Positions 60,301 to 63,924 of a DNA stretch of 64,000 nt are shown here, in pieces (within the stretch, counting starts at the first letter, position 1; the number at the start of each line of letters is the position of its first letter). The notes below the pieces were generated by a model, which saw only the letters and a program-made list of their open reading frames with translations, was not told the origin of the DNA and did no database searches. The DNA comes from Pararge aegeria (lineage: Eukaryota; Arthropoda; Insecta; Lepidoptera; Nymphalidae), in contig NC_053182.1 in NCBI RefSeq assembly GCF_905163445.1, forward strand, positions 1,798,001-1,862,000, given 5' to 3'. The translations under genes were made by a program, and so were the position numbers.

Positions 60301-62295
60301 AATTTTCCCTACCATACAAGTAAATGAACATAAGAAAGCCAATATTATTTAAATTATTCTTCTTAAATAAAAAGGGTAGGACAGATACGATGTTATCATG
60401 TACCCTACCTACACCAAATATTAATGACACTGATTTGAGACATTCTTCTATCAAAAAAAAAAAAGCAAATTGACTTATAAACCTAAGAGAACAGAGTGTA
60501 AACACCAAAAAGTATTGGTTTTTTCAAAAGAAGGTCAAAACTATATATATCTATGTATTAAGTATTTATGGTATATTAAAATATGTATTAGTATATTTAT
60601 TTTTTATATTTATCAATTTTTGTATTTGTGTAGTCTGGTTTATGTATTAGTATGTATTTTTATGTATGTACTAAATAGTGTACCCCACCTATTCGTTTTT
60701 CTTTTTAGTTTTCCTAATCCTAAGGTTGCCTCGCAGAGATCGCTACTTAGCGATAAGGCCGCCTTTTGTATCCTGCTTCATTCTTCATGTGTTTGTTCTT
60801 TTTTTTGTCTCGTTTTTCTGAGTGGTGTACAAATACACCATGAATAAAATATTTATTGTTGCCAGAAATGATATAAAGAAATACGAAGAGGAGCTAGAAG
60901 TGATACAGCAAGAGATACATTTGATTCAGGAGCAATTCGACGACTGCCAGGCGACCTACGAGAGCTTGGCGACTAAAGACAAATACCTCGACCGGACCTT
61001 CAAGAATCCGTTCGCTGATCTCTCGCCAATCATTGTTGATCAGTGTTACAAGTTTTTCAAGTAAACTTTCCCATTTTCTACCCTTTGAGAACCTAACGCT
61101 GTAGTGGGCTGGTATTGGTTTGTTATGAAAAGTAGTAATTCGGCCATGAATAAACGCGTGACAATTTAATATCACGCATTGAGCTTTCTTTCTTCTCACA
61201 AAACTTATAAGCAAACAGGCGTGTCCCAGGATGACGTTGTAATACATGTTGGCCGCGTGATGAAGTTTTTGTTTTGACCTTAAATGGCTAATCATTAAAG
61301 CTGAATTGTATGCTAAGATATCGACCAAATAATACAAACTCCATTTGCATTATTTATTGTAGATGAGATTGGTTAATTTCTTCATTCATAGCATATTCTT
61401 GTGATTCTTCCAATTCTCTTCCGCAGTAGTATCAAAGGTTATTTATTCCCGTGGAAAGTTTGGTTGACCAGATTATAACCTTGTCTAAAAGTCGGCTATG
61501 TTAGGTACCAAAACTAGAGGGCGCGTATAGAGTGAATCGGGTTGTCGCAGATAGTAGGTATCTCCTTAAGTGGAAAACTCACACTGCACTAAAACTGGTA
61601 ATGTTCTTTATGACCTGCAGAAAACGACCCAAATGGCACCAGCGAGCGACAATGATTCCGGTGGTCCTTTACGATCTAGCCAACGCTATACTCACGGGGG
61701 TAAGGCCACCACTCCTGCACTCGGACTGCGTAGATTACTTCAAGGGGTAAGTCATATTTACTTACAAAAAATTATTTCTCATTTCTATTTTATTCCATGT
61801 ATATCATATATCATATTCAGTGCATAATATACACGTAATTTAAAGAAGAGTTCTCATTTCGTGAAAGATGGGTTAAAGATTAAATTTAACGTGACTCCTA
61901 AAATGGTGTTTCGTCAATCGTCATTTATCTCTCAATTATTGTCGCCTTTTATGCCAAAATGATGAAAATCTTCCAAGAAAGGGTTCAGATCACTCCCTAT
62001 TATACACGCACTATTTATGTAGGTAAATTAACGTCAGCTTTCTATTTTCCTTTTTAAAGATTTTGGCTTAGATATCCAAGAAAAAAAATTTAATTGACAA
62101 AGATTTTTTTCCTTATTTTGATAGGTTTCCACTGTACGTTTAGAAACCTTTGATTACAACTAATATTGTTTAGTTTTATACTTTTGCAGTGTCGAGCAAC
62201 TCGATCAGATCAGCAATATGCCACCCGTTATGGACGAAGGACTTTGGGTATCTATGTGCAAACTTCGACGTGGTAAAATCGAGAACGAAATACGT
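33256..62295 (+). CDS. Cilia/flagella WD40 and coiled-coil protein, CFAP43-like (25 exons, 3' end not found)
   Basis: Axonemal protein of the CFAP43/CFAP44 pair, which sit at the doublet-microtubule tether near inner dynein arm f and are needed for sperm and cilium beating. Twenty-five exons chain in phase into 1,315 codons. Residues about 20-680 are WD40-like blades (VCIYEVDTAKL, LHVWEVAP, LISVWSWRSHQ, GHIFIFH). From about 690 it is charged and helical (EDKKVREEAMDYKRQREDAA, KDKYLDRTF). Blocks GVLEKLWHEEIKKP, KYRKMLHAEYAKL, VDQCYKFF-KKRPKW and MDEGLWVSMCKLRRGKIENE fit CFAP43 better than CFAP44 by recollection, but CFAP44 is not excluded. CFAP43 is about 1,650 residues in mammals, so C-terminal exons are missing. 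Confidence 0.8.
34110..34273 (+). CDS. CFAP43-like exon 2 (residues ~23-77)
   Basis: Phase 2 in, phase 1 out. Encodes WAIPQRLDFMTFVGRDVVAV and YIIFFHLKNMTELVY. Its donor GTAA is immediately followed by a transposon end, and the TAA of the donor is the target duplication. Confidence 0.88.
34278..34730. mobile_element. Harbinger-like non-autonomous element (453 bp) at a splice donor
   Basis: Terminal inverted repeats are 30 bp and perfect. They begin GGGGGCGTCCATAAATTACG. The flanking 3-bp duplication is TAA (34,275-34,277 and 34,731-34,733), the PIF/Harbinger type. Subterminal C-rich tracts and GTGAGAT-type motifs recur. There is no coding capacity. Perfect repeats suggest recent insertion. 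Confidence 0.85.
34746..35055 (+). repeat. tRNA-derived SINE, family S3
   Basis: GAGGTCCCGGTTCGATTCTC is a B box. The body includes GTTATTAAGAGGCTTTGGCC, CCCTACCGACAAAGACTTGT and AGGTTAGCCCGCTACCATCT and ends in A-rich sequence. Confidence 0.75.
35271..35411. mobile_element. 141-bp hAT-type miniature element
   Basis: Ends CAGTGGCGTGCA and GTGCGCCACTG, flanked by a perfect 8-bp duplication CTCATGGC (35,263-35,270 and 35,412-35,419). It shares the terminal and CCAGGGTATGCA subterminal motifs with the 2.1-kb element at 5,759, which makes it a non-autonomous relative. Confidence 0.9.
35548..35806 (+). repeat. SINE S1, full example
   Basis: Head GTGGGCAGCGACCCTGCTTT, B box CGTGGGTTCGATTCCCGCAA, then ATGAACATGAATGTTTTTCA, ATAACACAAGCTACGCTTAC and an (ATTT)n tail. 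Copies: 4,315, 12,449, 29,748, 38,272, 40,760 and 52,562. Confidence 0.9.
35812..35990 (-). repeat. SINE S2 fragment
   Basis: GGCACGGGGCTCCTCTCAGA, GGCCGTACTCTACCAAGCTG and GCATGCAGTTTTCC-type landmarks of S2 in minus orientation, directly after the S1 tail. Confidence 0.75.
36057..36401. mobile_element. 345-bp hAT-type non-autonomous element
   Basis: Begins CAGTGCCGTATTAA and ends TTAATCAGACACTG, a 14-bp imperfect inverted repeat. A perfect 8-bp duplication CTTGTTAC flanks it (36,049-36,056 and 36,402-36,409). It has grown an internal CA/CG dinucleotide microsatellite (36,160-36,228). Confidence 0.88.
36443..36541 (+). CDS. CFAP43-like exon 3 (residues ~78-110)
   Basis: Phase 1 on both sides. 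Encodes HKSQFFAFAEKAKHPRIFIV then YYPTFAIMAELK, a WD40 blade. Donor GTTAGT. Confidence 0.88.
37050..37260 (+). repeat. LINE L2 3' region
   Basis: TTCTAAGTATGACATG, TTTGTCTGTGAGATGGTTTT, CCCCGGCTAAGTCGG, CAGGGCCCGTTTGGAACCCT and GTTATCACCATCACC. Same family as 4,660-4,870, in reverse. Confidence 0.65.
37312..37440 (+). pseudogene. C-terminal tail of an RTE-type LINE ORF2
   Basis: 42 codons then TAA: WEDDIKQTAGPNWRRVAHDR, KQWRELEEALANRQ. W-DDI-...-A-D-R-W--LEEA is the familiar C-terminus of insect endonuclease-reverse transcriptase elements. It is followed 3' by A/T-rich sequence and an L2-like tail (to 37,660). The rest of the ORF is gone. Confidence 0.75.
37595..37660 (+). repeat. LINE L2 tail
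   Basis: GTATGAACGCTTCATAAGTG then CTACATGAATAAAACATTTT, the tail motif of L2. Its place just after the ORF2 tail at 37,312-37,440 suggests that L2 is the 3' UTR of that RTE-type element. Confidence 0.6.
38043..38199 (+). CDS. CFAP43-like exon 4 (residues ~111-162)
   Basis: Phase 1 in, phase 2 out. Encodes NRYKGLCMMESDLIAGFSGF then PNYLISVWSWRSHQRLLCIP, a WD40 blade. Two in-phase acceptors lie 6 bases apart (exon start 38,037 or 38,043), giving two residues more or fewer. Confidence 0.87.
38272..38400 (-). repeat. SINE S1 fragment
   Basis: CGCCATTTAGCCCTATTAAA, GTAAGCGTAG and TATGAATAATATACATAAAT of S1 in minus orientation. Confidence 0.75.
38401..38544 (-). other. unassigned coding-like fragment
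   Basis: The minus-strand frame reads EMSEQSETDDREADPRGRDP, PSPVLQKISVPSEIRSGSGK and AKMLSGS. The composition is protein-like, rich in charged residues, and unlike the A/T noise around it. It could be a piece of a transposon gag-like ORF. I do not recognise it. Confidence 0.3.
38560..40545 (-). mobile_element. 5'-truncated jockey-type LINE inside a CFAP43-like intron
   Basis: GC-rich block on the minus strand. It has the 3' half of ORF2 (38,920-40,530), a 3' UTR of about 320 bases and AATAAA at 38,571-38,576 (minus sense). An in-frame stop just upstream of the ORF and a sharp GC change near 40,545 mark the 5' truncation. The endonuclease domain and ORF1 are absent. It lies in the 3.2-kb intron between exons 4 and 5. 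Confidence 0.8.
38920..40530 (-). CDS. Reverse transcriptase fragment of jockey-type LINE (536 codons, intact frame)
   Basis: Non-LTR retrotransposon reverse transcriptase. In order: KKAPGPDGITN (~31-41), SSYRPISLLNTLAKVYERVI (~91-110), FGFRAKHSC, LDIAKAFDRVWHAGLL (motif A, catalytic Asp), AGVPQGSALSPLLYALF (motif B), LAQFADDTALFA (motif C, FADD), KYLGVTFDHRMSF, and the thumb/C-terminal HKVTLYKTCIRPIMTYASVV. The sequence is uninterrupted, which suggests a young insertion. The nominal start is not real, since the element is truncated within ORF2. The clade call (jockey-like) rests on motif style only. Confidence 0.9.
   Translation of the reverse strand: MGDIKTCAVQLPAAPTTCDEVHTIIKGFHSKKAPGPDGITNKTLKLLPGQIINLLVVIFNVFLANCYFPNQWKEATVIGIHKSGKPRDLPSSYRPISLLNTLAKVYERVILHRLKAVVEEKNLLNDEQFGFRAKHSCVHQAHRLTEHILAGFNRYRHMSPTGAVFLDIAKAFDRVWHAGLLYKLHHLGVPASLVRLLRAYLTDRTFRYRLDGTLSSPRPIRAGVPQGSALSPLLYALFTSDIPRDLPATVKLAQFADDTALFATDPKKSNIASRLQKALHLLGKWFRLWRIEVNPEKSAAVLFTGKPRGRFTVNPAEVTLYGRPIPWQDKAKYLGVTFDHRMSFTAHIRKARNKAAYVMGRLYPMICRKSKLSLRHKVTLYKTCIRPIMTYASVVFAHRPHSSYRSFQVLQNKFMRMTTDSPWYMRNVDLHRDLDLPTIAQYMKTLSKTYFENAVRHPNPLVVEASTYTPVPDVEPKRRRPKHVLDDPDDKITTDNVSQQHTHTQHSQRLRRRRRGPRFLTSSGRGSLPRSRGRSD
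40760..40985 (+). repeat. SINE S1
   Basis: CCGAGTCCAAGACCGTGGGT, TTCGATTCCCACAACTGG, GATGAACATGGTTGTTTTTC and GATGGCGATGTGTGTATG. The middle is partly lost. Confidence 0.8.
41225..41400 (+). repeat. possible tRNA-derived SINE
   Basis: GGTCAGTGGATAACATG and GGATTCGATTGCAGGGTC are spaced like A and B boxes. Single copy in the window. Confidence 0.4.
41414..41624 (+). CDS. CFAP43-like exon 5 (residues ~163-233)
   Basis: Phase 2 in, phase 0 out. Encodes SRTHVLICQCWGEGLHVWEV, CLIMKRSRQAAASWEVSNPK and DGQLYAIDEKANLYS, WD40 blades. Donor GTAAGT. Confidence 0.88.
41912..42051 (-). mobile_element. Penelope-like terminal fragment (family P), inverted
   Basis: The reverse complement carries TCTCCAGAGAAAGCTCCGGT, TTCGGAGCGAAACGTGCGTA and GAGGGTACATTTCCGAAGAT. 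A plus-strand piece, GCAAATTAAGCTTAATTTTA, abuts it at 42,060. Its copies occur in both orientations. Confidence 0.45.
42436..42940 (+). repeat. dispersed repeat R5, interrupted copy
   Basis: Same two halves as 22,256-22,530, separated by about 240 bases (42,560-42,800), much of it GC-richer. Confidence 0.65.
43060..43188 (+). CDS. CFAP43-like exon 6 (residues ~234-276)
   Basis: 43 codons, phase 0. Encodes LLSDGVGMVTNLEWSDNLKG then TCMCSFHSGILIYGPDKLIR. Donor GTAAGA. Confidence 0.88.
43466..43640. mobile_element. Penelope-like terminal fragments (family P), head-to-head pieces
   Basis: Minus piece 43,468-43,499 (reverse complement GCTCCGGTTTCGGAGCGAAA). It adjoins a plus piece carrying GTAAAGTCAACGTGTCCTGA, AGATGCT and then GGCAAATTAAGCTTAATTTT. 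The inverted arrangement echoes 41,912-42,085. Confidence 0.45.
43780..43990 (+). repeat. dispersed repeat R3
   Basis: GATCAGAATACAGTTGTCAA, CGTACGAGGCGACTAAGGGG, TGCGATCACCAACCCACCTG and GGGAGAGGCCTTTAGTCCAG match 2,605-2,800. Confidence 0.75.
44134..44321 (+). CDS. CFAP43-like exon 7 (residues ~277-338)
   Basis: Phase 0 in, phase 2 out. Encodes CLRKAENKWIVSWKYTPDDE, SNSTSDIAVVWTEKGFVYKL and INVKLFTFKQR. Confidence 0.88.
44811..44870 (-). repeat. LINE L1-type tail
   Basis: (AATG)n then AATACACTTTTATTGTACAC and CACATAAACATAA, the exact reverse complement of the tail at 54,541-54,585. Confidence 0.7.
45026..45240 (+). repeat. dispersed repeat R6
   Basis: AAGTTATACTTCTTTTGGCG, GTGAGAGTAAATTTTTACGA and AAACCGACACC recur at 59,148-59,545, partly inverted. 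Likely the ends of an unidentified DNA transposon. Confidence 0.5.
45700..45802 (+). CDS. CFAP43-like exon 8 (residues ~339-373)
   Basis: Phase 2 in, phase 0 out. Encodes NIKKFQLIAPDYKYLATINN then TGVVCIYEVDTAKL, a WD40 blade. Donor GTAAGT. Confidence 0.9.
46043..46310 (-). mobile_element. LINE 3' end, family L1
   Basis: Minus copy with hairpin 46,115-46,150 (reverse complement TGCCTGGAAGAGATCACGTT then TAGTGATTAGGCCGCC) and a TTTATTGCA tail. The stem differs from other copies by a compensatory pair. Confidence 0.7.
46489..46740 (+). CDS. CFAP43-like exon 9 (residues ~374-457)
   Basis: 84 codons, phase 0. Encodes ALVKLVRGGDISFEASPVDP, LMIIFGEVGSNYGMAVFTFR and VFSPTGKHVVAAAMSAGHIF, a textbook WD40 blade. 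Donor GTAAGT. Confidence 0.92.
46741..47291. other. CFAP43-like intron, no recognised feature beyond a CTGT run
   Basis: A short TGTCTGTCTGTCTGTG tract at 47,007-47,022. Nothing else identified. Confidence 0.5.
47292..47427 (+). CDS. CFAP43-like exon 10 (residues ~458-502)
   Basis: Phase 0 in, phase 1 out. Encodes LTDAYKLNLIRYTELGRGLA, DCFLTKVGDSMRAFSLVLFS and DKYAI. Donor GTATGT. Confidence 0.88.
47428..48183. other. CFAP43-like intron, nothing recognised
   Basis: Mixed AT-rich sequence with no repeat landmarks recognised. Confidence 0.5.
48184..48347 (+). CDS. CFAP43-like exon 11 (residues ~503-557)
   Basis: Phase 1 in, phase 0 out. Encodes ERIICVNAESGKDNKFAGKI, AGPYAQLLPLSTKDSAVAVA and HGTAQLHVLKLTGE. 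Donor GTGAGT. Confidence 0.9.
49459..49612 (+). CDS. CFAP43-like exon 12 (residues ~558-608)
   Basis: Phase 0 in, phase 1 out. Encodes KGVTVSVKMGQPVETGHQLK, HCMMSYNSAALLTYGADGSV and IFRTSELPEPY, the last clear WD40 blade. Donor GTACGT. Confidence 0.9.
49863..50190 (+). mobile_element. LINE 3' end, family L1
   Basis: Nearly identical to 8,060-8,390. Hairpin at 50,057-50,091, tail ACAAATAAAGAGTTTAAATA. Two close copies 42 kb apart suggest recent activity of the family. Confidence 0.85.
50370..50510 (+). repeat. SINE S2 fragment
   Basis: GCATGCCTGAGAGTTCTTTA, TCTCAAAGGCGTGTGAAGTC, GGGCCAGCGTGGTGGACTAC and AGTGTGGGAGGAGACCCGTG. Confidence 0.8.
50593..50634. repeat. 42-bp perfect palindrome (21-bp arms, no loop)
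   Basis: Centred on CCTCCTATAGGAGG and symmetric outward without a mismatch. It follows a diverged hAT subterminal segment (50,515-50,560). Confidence 0.9.
50905..51270 (-). repeat. dispersed repeat R4, inverted copy
   Basis: AAAGCTGTCTGCCCGCGGCT, TAGCTCGTAAACAATTTTTA, CAAATCCGTTCAGCCGTTGA and ATTTATAATATTATTAGGAT are the reverse complement of 10,355-10,560 and longer. Confidence 0.65.
51316..51540 (+). CDS. CFAP43-like exon 13 (residues ~609-683)
   Basis: Phase 1 on both sides. Encodes LQLVVSHRYESGVRQAAIDT, NRTLAVHFLLKDQEHETKEV and PPEWSMFDDSAHTINMFYEN, marking the end of the WD40 region. Donor GTAAGT. Confidence 0.9.
52338..52549 (+). CDS. CFAP43-like exon 14 (residues ~684-754)
   Basis: Phase 1 in, phase 0 out. 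Encodes NYLDVQEDKKVREEAMDYKR, ICEAIR-like ARTCEAIRARLLRLLEENLA and ERPLHRLSLAEFDLHLEHKK, the start of the coiled-coil half. Donor GTGCAT, followed within 15 bases by a SINE. Confidence 0.9.
52562..52650 (-). repeat. SINE S1 fragment abutting exon 14 donor
   Basis: TACGACAACACACACATCGC, CATCTAGCCCC and GTTATGGGTACTAAGACGAC of S1, starting about 13 bases after the splice site. Confidence 0.8.
53014..53160 (+). CDS. CFAP43-like exon 15 (residues ~755-803)
   Basis: 49 codons, phase 0. Encodes AEKEREQIRLETEARIRAQD, HVTAWIKRQCWDTMLSPRVK and LFAIFSHYQ. Donor GTGGAG is weak but keeps the frame. Confidence 0.88.
53740..53818. repeat. inverted repeat, ~25-bp arms
   Basis: ATCATTCAATTATTGTTG and CAACAACAATTGAATGAT, with similar flanks, around a 15-base centre. 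Arms have two or so mismatches. Confidence 0.75.
53997..54160 (+). CDS. CFAP43-like exon 16 (residues ~804-857)
   Basis: Phase 0 in, phase 2 out. Encodes VENYAVLPTQRDKWPELQQI, EALRSVEAENEEDLFKPWEE and TKLSLEEVQAPS. Donor GTGAGA. Confidence 0.9.
54395..54585 (+). mobile_element. LINE 3' end, family L1-type
   Basis: Hairpin region 54,463-54,498 (stem decayed), then ATGTGGTGTACAATAAAAGT and a (ATTC)n tail. Inverted tail copy at 44,811-44,870. Confidence 0.75.
54815..55052 (+). CDS. CFAP43-like exon 17 (residues ~858-937)
   Basis: Phase 2 in, phase 0 out. Encodes LSRLGQASTMSVREVRKSME, EPYVLSGSNAHRYIEVPTFM and IPQTLAYSFLQMNWLQHIIK. It starts before the first Met, since the frame is open to the acceptor. 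Confidence 0.9.
55078..55200 (-). mobile_element. LINE 3' end, family L1
   Basis: TTTTTATTGCACACTATTAA then hairpin region 55,161-55,196 in minus orientation. Begins right after a (GATA)n run at 55,061-55,080, 10 bases past exon 17. Confidence 0.65.
55600..55735 (+). repeat. AT-rich LINE-like tail
   Basis: Ends in (AAAT)n at 55,691-55,730. The body is not matched to another copy. Confidence 0.35.
55971..56091 (+). CDS. CFAP43-like exon 18 (residues ~938-977)
   Basis: Phase 0 in, phase 1 out. Encodes LNVQNMRLWFNKQFDDLMNQ then KKREVGLVEDRNARLRFIID. Donor GTAAAT. Confidence 0.9.
56132..56176. repeat. perfect 17-bp inverted repeat
   Basis: GTCTTAGCTTGATGATA and its complement with an 11-base spacer, 41 bases after exon 18. 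The spacer itself repeats part of the arm (TCATCAAGCTA). Confidence 0.85.
56799..56853. repeat. near-perfect 19-bp inverted repeat
   Basis: CATAACTGATGAAGCTACC and GGTAGCTCTATCAGTTATG, 17 of 19 paired, 17-base spacer. Confidence 0.8.
57013..57063. repeat. perfect 19-bp inverted repeat
   Basis: ACACATTTAACACATCGAG and its exact complement with a 13-base spacer, just upstream of an L2-variant LINE tail. Confidence 0.85.
57070..57270 (+). repeat. LINE 3' end, family L2 variant
   Basis: AAGAGCAACGGCTGAGCTTC, TTGCCGGCTTCTCTCCGTAG, CAAAAGTGCTTTTATTAGGC and CTACTTGAAATAAATGAATT. Inverted tails at 31,485-31,560 and 62,320-62,375. Confidence 0.65.
57344..57462 (+). CDS. CFAP43-like exon 19 (residues ~978-1017)
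   Basis: Phase 1 in, phase 0 out. Encodes LNKLSDLRGSFHHLAIHIQD, PEWAQEEQPSRLIKVDPEE. Donor GTAAAT. Confidence 0.9.
57604..57785 (+). repeat. SINE S2
   Basis: Head GCAGTTATAGCCGAGTGGGA, B box GCCGAGTTCAAATCCCAGCA, then GTGAAGGAAAATATCGTGGG and GCATGCCTGAGAGTTCTCCA. Confidence 0.85.
57893..57965. repeat. long near-perfect palindrome, ~34-bp arms
   Basis: TGGCATAACATCTGTTCGA and its complement form the core. Arms extend to 34 bp with two mismatches around a five-base loop. It is the longest of the palindromes in the window. Confidence 0.85.
58010..58130 (-). mobile_element. LINE 3' end, family L1 (hairpin 58,065-58,097)
   Basis: Reverse complement TGGCTGGAAGAAAATGCTTT then AGCATTAAGTCCGCCTTTTG, with a TTTATTGCAG tail. 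The stem sequence is changed on both sides relative to other copies, yet still pairs. Confidence 0.65.
58426..58590 (+). CDS. CFAP43-like exon 20 (residues ~1018-1072)
   Basis: 55 codons, phase 0. Encodes STEPYVSPSQAEVPPEPQPQ, FRSRALVCMMDGVLEKLWHE and EIKKPIPMPQCM. The family block then continues in exon 21 (LEKDPEHFNEEDL). The donor this requires, GTTACT, is non-consensus at +3, so the boundary is less sure. Confidence 0.82.
58731..58860 (+). repeat. SINE S2 fragment
   Basis: CTGCATGCCTGAGAGTACTC, CATAAAGTTCTCAAAGG, CACTGGGCCAGCGTGG and a (ATGATG)-like tail. Confidence 0.8.
58934..59107 (+). CDS. CFAP43-like exon 21 (residues ~1073-1130)
   Basis: 58 codons, phase 0. Encodes LEKDPEHFNEEDLRFVFEYE, FRNEERDKYRKMLHAEYAKL and SQILNEGVVKFNQK, the conserved coiled-coil block. 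Donor GTAACA. Confidence 0.92.
59130..59550. repeat. dispersed repeat R6, possible inverted-repeat element
   Basis: AAGTTATACTTCTTTGGCGT at the left. At the right, the reverse complement shows GGCGCGTTAAGGAAAAATTA, GAGAGTAAAATTTACGATGC and AAAAACCGACAC. Both parts match 45,026-45,240. No target duplication identified. Confidence 0.45.
59837..59964 (+). CDS. CFAP43-like exon 22 (residues ~1131-1172)
   Basis: Phase 0 in, phase 2 out. Encodes VKDMWLTKLRVDSVIGQENL then NLMRLRTTNLDRVEMSENLE. Donor GTCAGT. Confidence 0.88.
60540..60845 (+). mobile_element. LINE 3' end, family L1
   Basis: Diverged copy with ACCCCACCTATTCG, the hairpin at 60,728-60,763 (6-bp stem) and a GGTGTACAAATACACCATGA end, 20 bases before exon 23. 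Confidence 0.75.
60866..61060 (+). CDS. CFAP43-like exon 23 (residues ~1173-1237)
   Basis: Phase 2 on both sides. Encodes NDIKKYEEELEVIQQEIHLI, QEQFDDCQATYESLATKDKY, and RTFKNPFADLSPIIVDQCYK. Coiled coil leading into the VDQ-Y-FF-KRP block. Confidence 0.9.
61061..61620. other. CFAP43-like intron, nothing recognised
   Basis: No repeat landmark or coding signal recognised. Confidence 0.5.
61621..61746 (+). CDS. CFAP43-like exon 24 (residues ~1238-1279)
   Basis: Phase 2 on both sides. Encodes KRPKWHQRATMIPVVLYDLA then NAILTGVRPPLLHSDCVDYF. Donor GTAAGT. Confidence 0.88.
62190..62295 (+). CDS. CFAP43-like exon 25, last placed (residues ~1280-1315)
   Basis: Phase 2 in, phase 0 out. Encodes EQLDQISNMPPVMDEGLWVS then MCKLRRGKIENEIR. 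Ends in a good donor (GTAAGC), so at least one more exon must follow. None is convincing before 64,000. Confidence 0.88.
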
Positions 62296-62319
62296 GTAAG
62301 CATAATAATAGTTACTATT

Positions 62320-62375
62320 TCTACAAAATTCTAAATTCAAAATTCTTTTATTTCAATTAGCACTTCTGAAACGTG
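62320..62375 (-). repeat. LINE tail, L2 variant
   Basis: AATTCAAAATTCTTTTATTT, CAATTAGCACTTCTGAAACG, a diverged copy of the tail at 31,485-31,560. Confidence 0.5.
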
Positions 62376-62390
62376 AAGTAACAGCTTTTT

Positions 62391-63454
62391 TTGTCTGGTC
62401 AATCATGTATGGTCTAATATTTTAGGTACTTAATTAATTACAAAGGTTACCTAAAATTCTCATGATATAGATCATGATATACGGTGATCTTTGGCTATCA
62501 AACATTTTTATAGTATTTTATATCAATACTTTGCGATGGGTCAAGTTATTTTGAGTTTCTGCTATTTCTTTTTAGGTGAACAATGGCACTTCATCTGTTT
62601 GTCTTATACCTGTTTTCACTAAACCTAGGAAATGCTTAAATCAGATGCCTTACGATTTGGGTGGTTCGTAGAGCAAAAGAACATTTCAACAAATCTTCCA
62701 TGATTACTACCAACGTCATCTAAAATGCGAAAACAAAAAAATATAAATTAGTTTTTTTTTAATAACCTAAAGTCCATACGAAAAATGAAAAATATGATAA
62801 TACAAACACAAAATATCACACCTTGTAGCAAGAATCATAGACAAGTTAGGTTATTTATTTATTTTTAATTCAATTAGTACGGTTAACACCAATTACACTA
62901 ATTAAATACTTAGCAGATTAAAACAAAAGAGAGAGAGAACAAAAAAAACAAAAGGAAAATTCAAAAATAAAAACAGAAACAAAATATAATTACAACAATT
63001 CAATCAACTTTACAATAATTTTACCTAATAAACTATCTTCTCAAAAAACCAAAAACTATTACATTTCTCACAGTACTGTAGGCAATGGTTACAAACGGTG
63101 TTCCAAGGATCCGCAAATATGTCACAGTGAGGTGACTCCAGTGAAAGGTTAATGTATCCTAGGAATCTTCTTTTCTTAAGTGTTACTTACTTAGGTGTTA
63201 CTTACTTAGGTATTGCTTTCTTCATTGTTAGTGAAATCTTATCCGAATAGATATAATCCGATAGTTACAGAGAACTTTACCTTAGACCTGCCGAAAGATA
63301 AATTTGGGTCTAGTTATCGCTATTGTGTGTATAGAAAATTAAAAGGCTTTCTGTACGAGAAAACTTTTGGCTACCTACTAAAATTGTGGATGAATTCCTC
63401 CACGGTAGAAGAGATAGAGGGAAAAGTCCAATTTGGAGTATGGATTTAATACAA
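62391..63454. other. A-rich non-coding stretch with possible degraded LINE
   Basis: TTATTTATTTATTTTTAATT at 62,851 and an A-rich plus strand to 63,050 suggest a minus-strand LINE tail. A 78-codon open frame (63,213-63,449) has protein-like composition but no family that I recognise. Confidence 0.4.
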
Positions 63455-63540
63455 CTGCCATGCCCCTATAAGGTTATAGAACAGGTTAGCCCGTTGCCAT
63501 CTTAGACTTAATCTTCACTTCATCTCTTTCGCACGGATGT
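63455..63540 (+). repeat. SINE S3 fragment
   Basis: AGAACAGGTTAGCCCGTTGC, CATCTTAGACT matches the 3' half of 34,746-35,055. Confidence 0.6.
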
Positions 63541-63551
63541 TGACTTAACAG

Positions 63552-63745
63552 GAAATATTCATTGTAAAGTCGACATCTCCTGAGGATGCTCCACTGTCGG
63601 AGCAAAACGTGCGTAGAGAGTTCATTGCCAAGGATCTGTTTGATGTGGGGTAAAGATTGCAGAAATTATAATTTACAATGAACATATTCTCCTGCTTTTC
63701 ACGGAGTTTAGCAAATTAAGCTTGATTTTCATTGTATAAATTACG
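63552..63745 (+). mobile_element. Penelope-like terminal fragment (family P), best hammerhead-like copy
   Basis: GTAAAGTCGACATCTCCTGA, GGATGCTCCACTGTCGGAGC, AAAACGTGCGTAGAGAGTTC, then GATCTGTTTGATGTGGGGTA and CAAATTAAGCTTGATTTTCA. Intact CTGAGGA box and a 5-bp stem II. No coding sequence. Confidence 0.5.
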
Positions 63746-63924
63746 TAATTTCCAACGTAGGTACTTCAGCAAGACAGTATTTTGAGATGTCTCTCAATAA
63801 GTGCAAAGTTTATATAAAACGTAAGCTTACAGAAAATTCTTATCATAATGTTAAGGATTACTTAAACGATTAAAAAGCTTGGGTGTGAATTTTTCTCACT
63901 TCATAGCTTAACATTAATTTACTG

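Noticed and set aside
60822..60865. Start of a new gene at ATG 60,840
   Set aside because: This ATG is in the tail of a LINE; the following frame is an internal exon with an acceptor at 60,864-60,865.
62576..62671. Possible terminal exon of the CFAP43-like gene (acceptor at 62,575, stop at about 62,669)
   Set aside because: The encoded VNNGTSSVCLIPVF... is not coiled-coil and does not resemble the family's C-terminus, which should be much longer.
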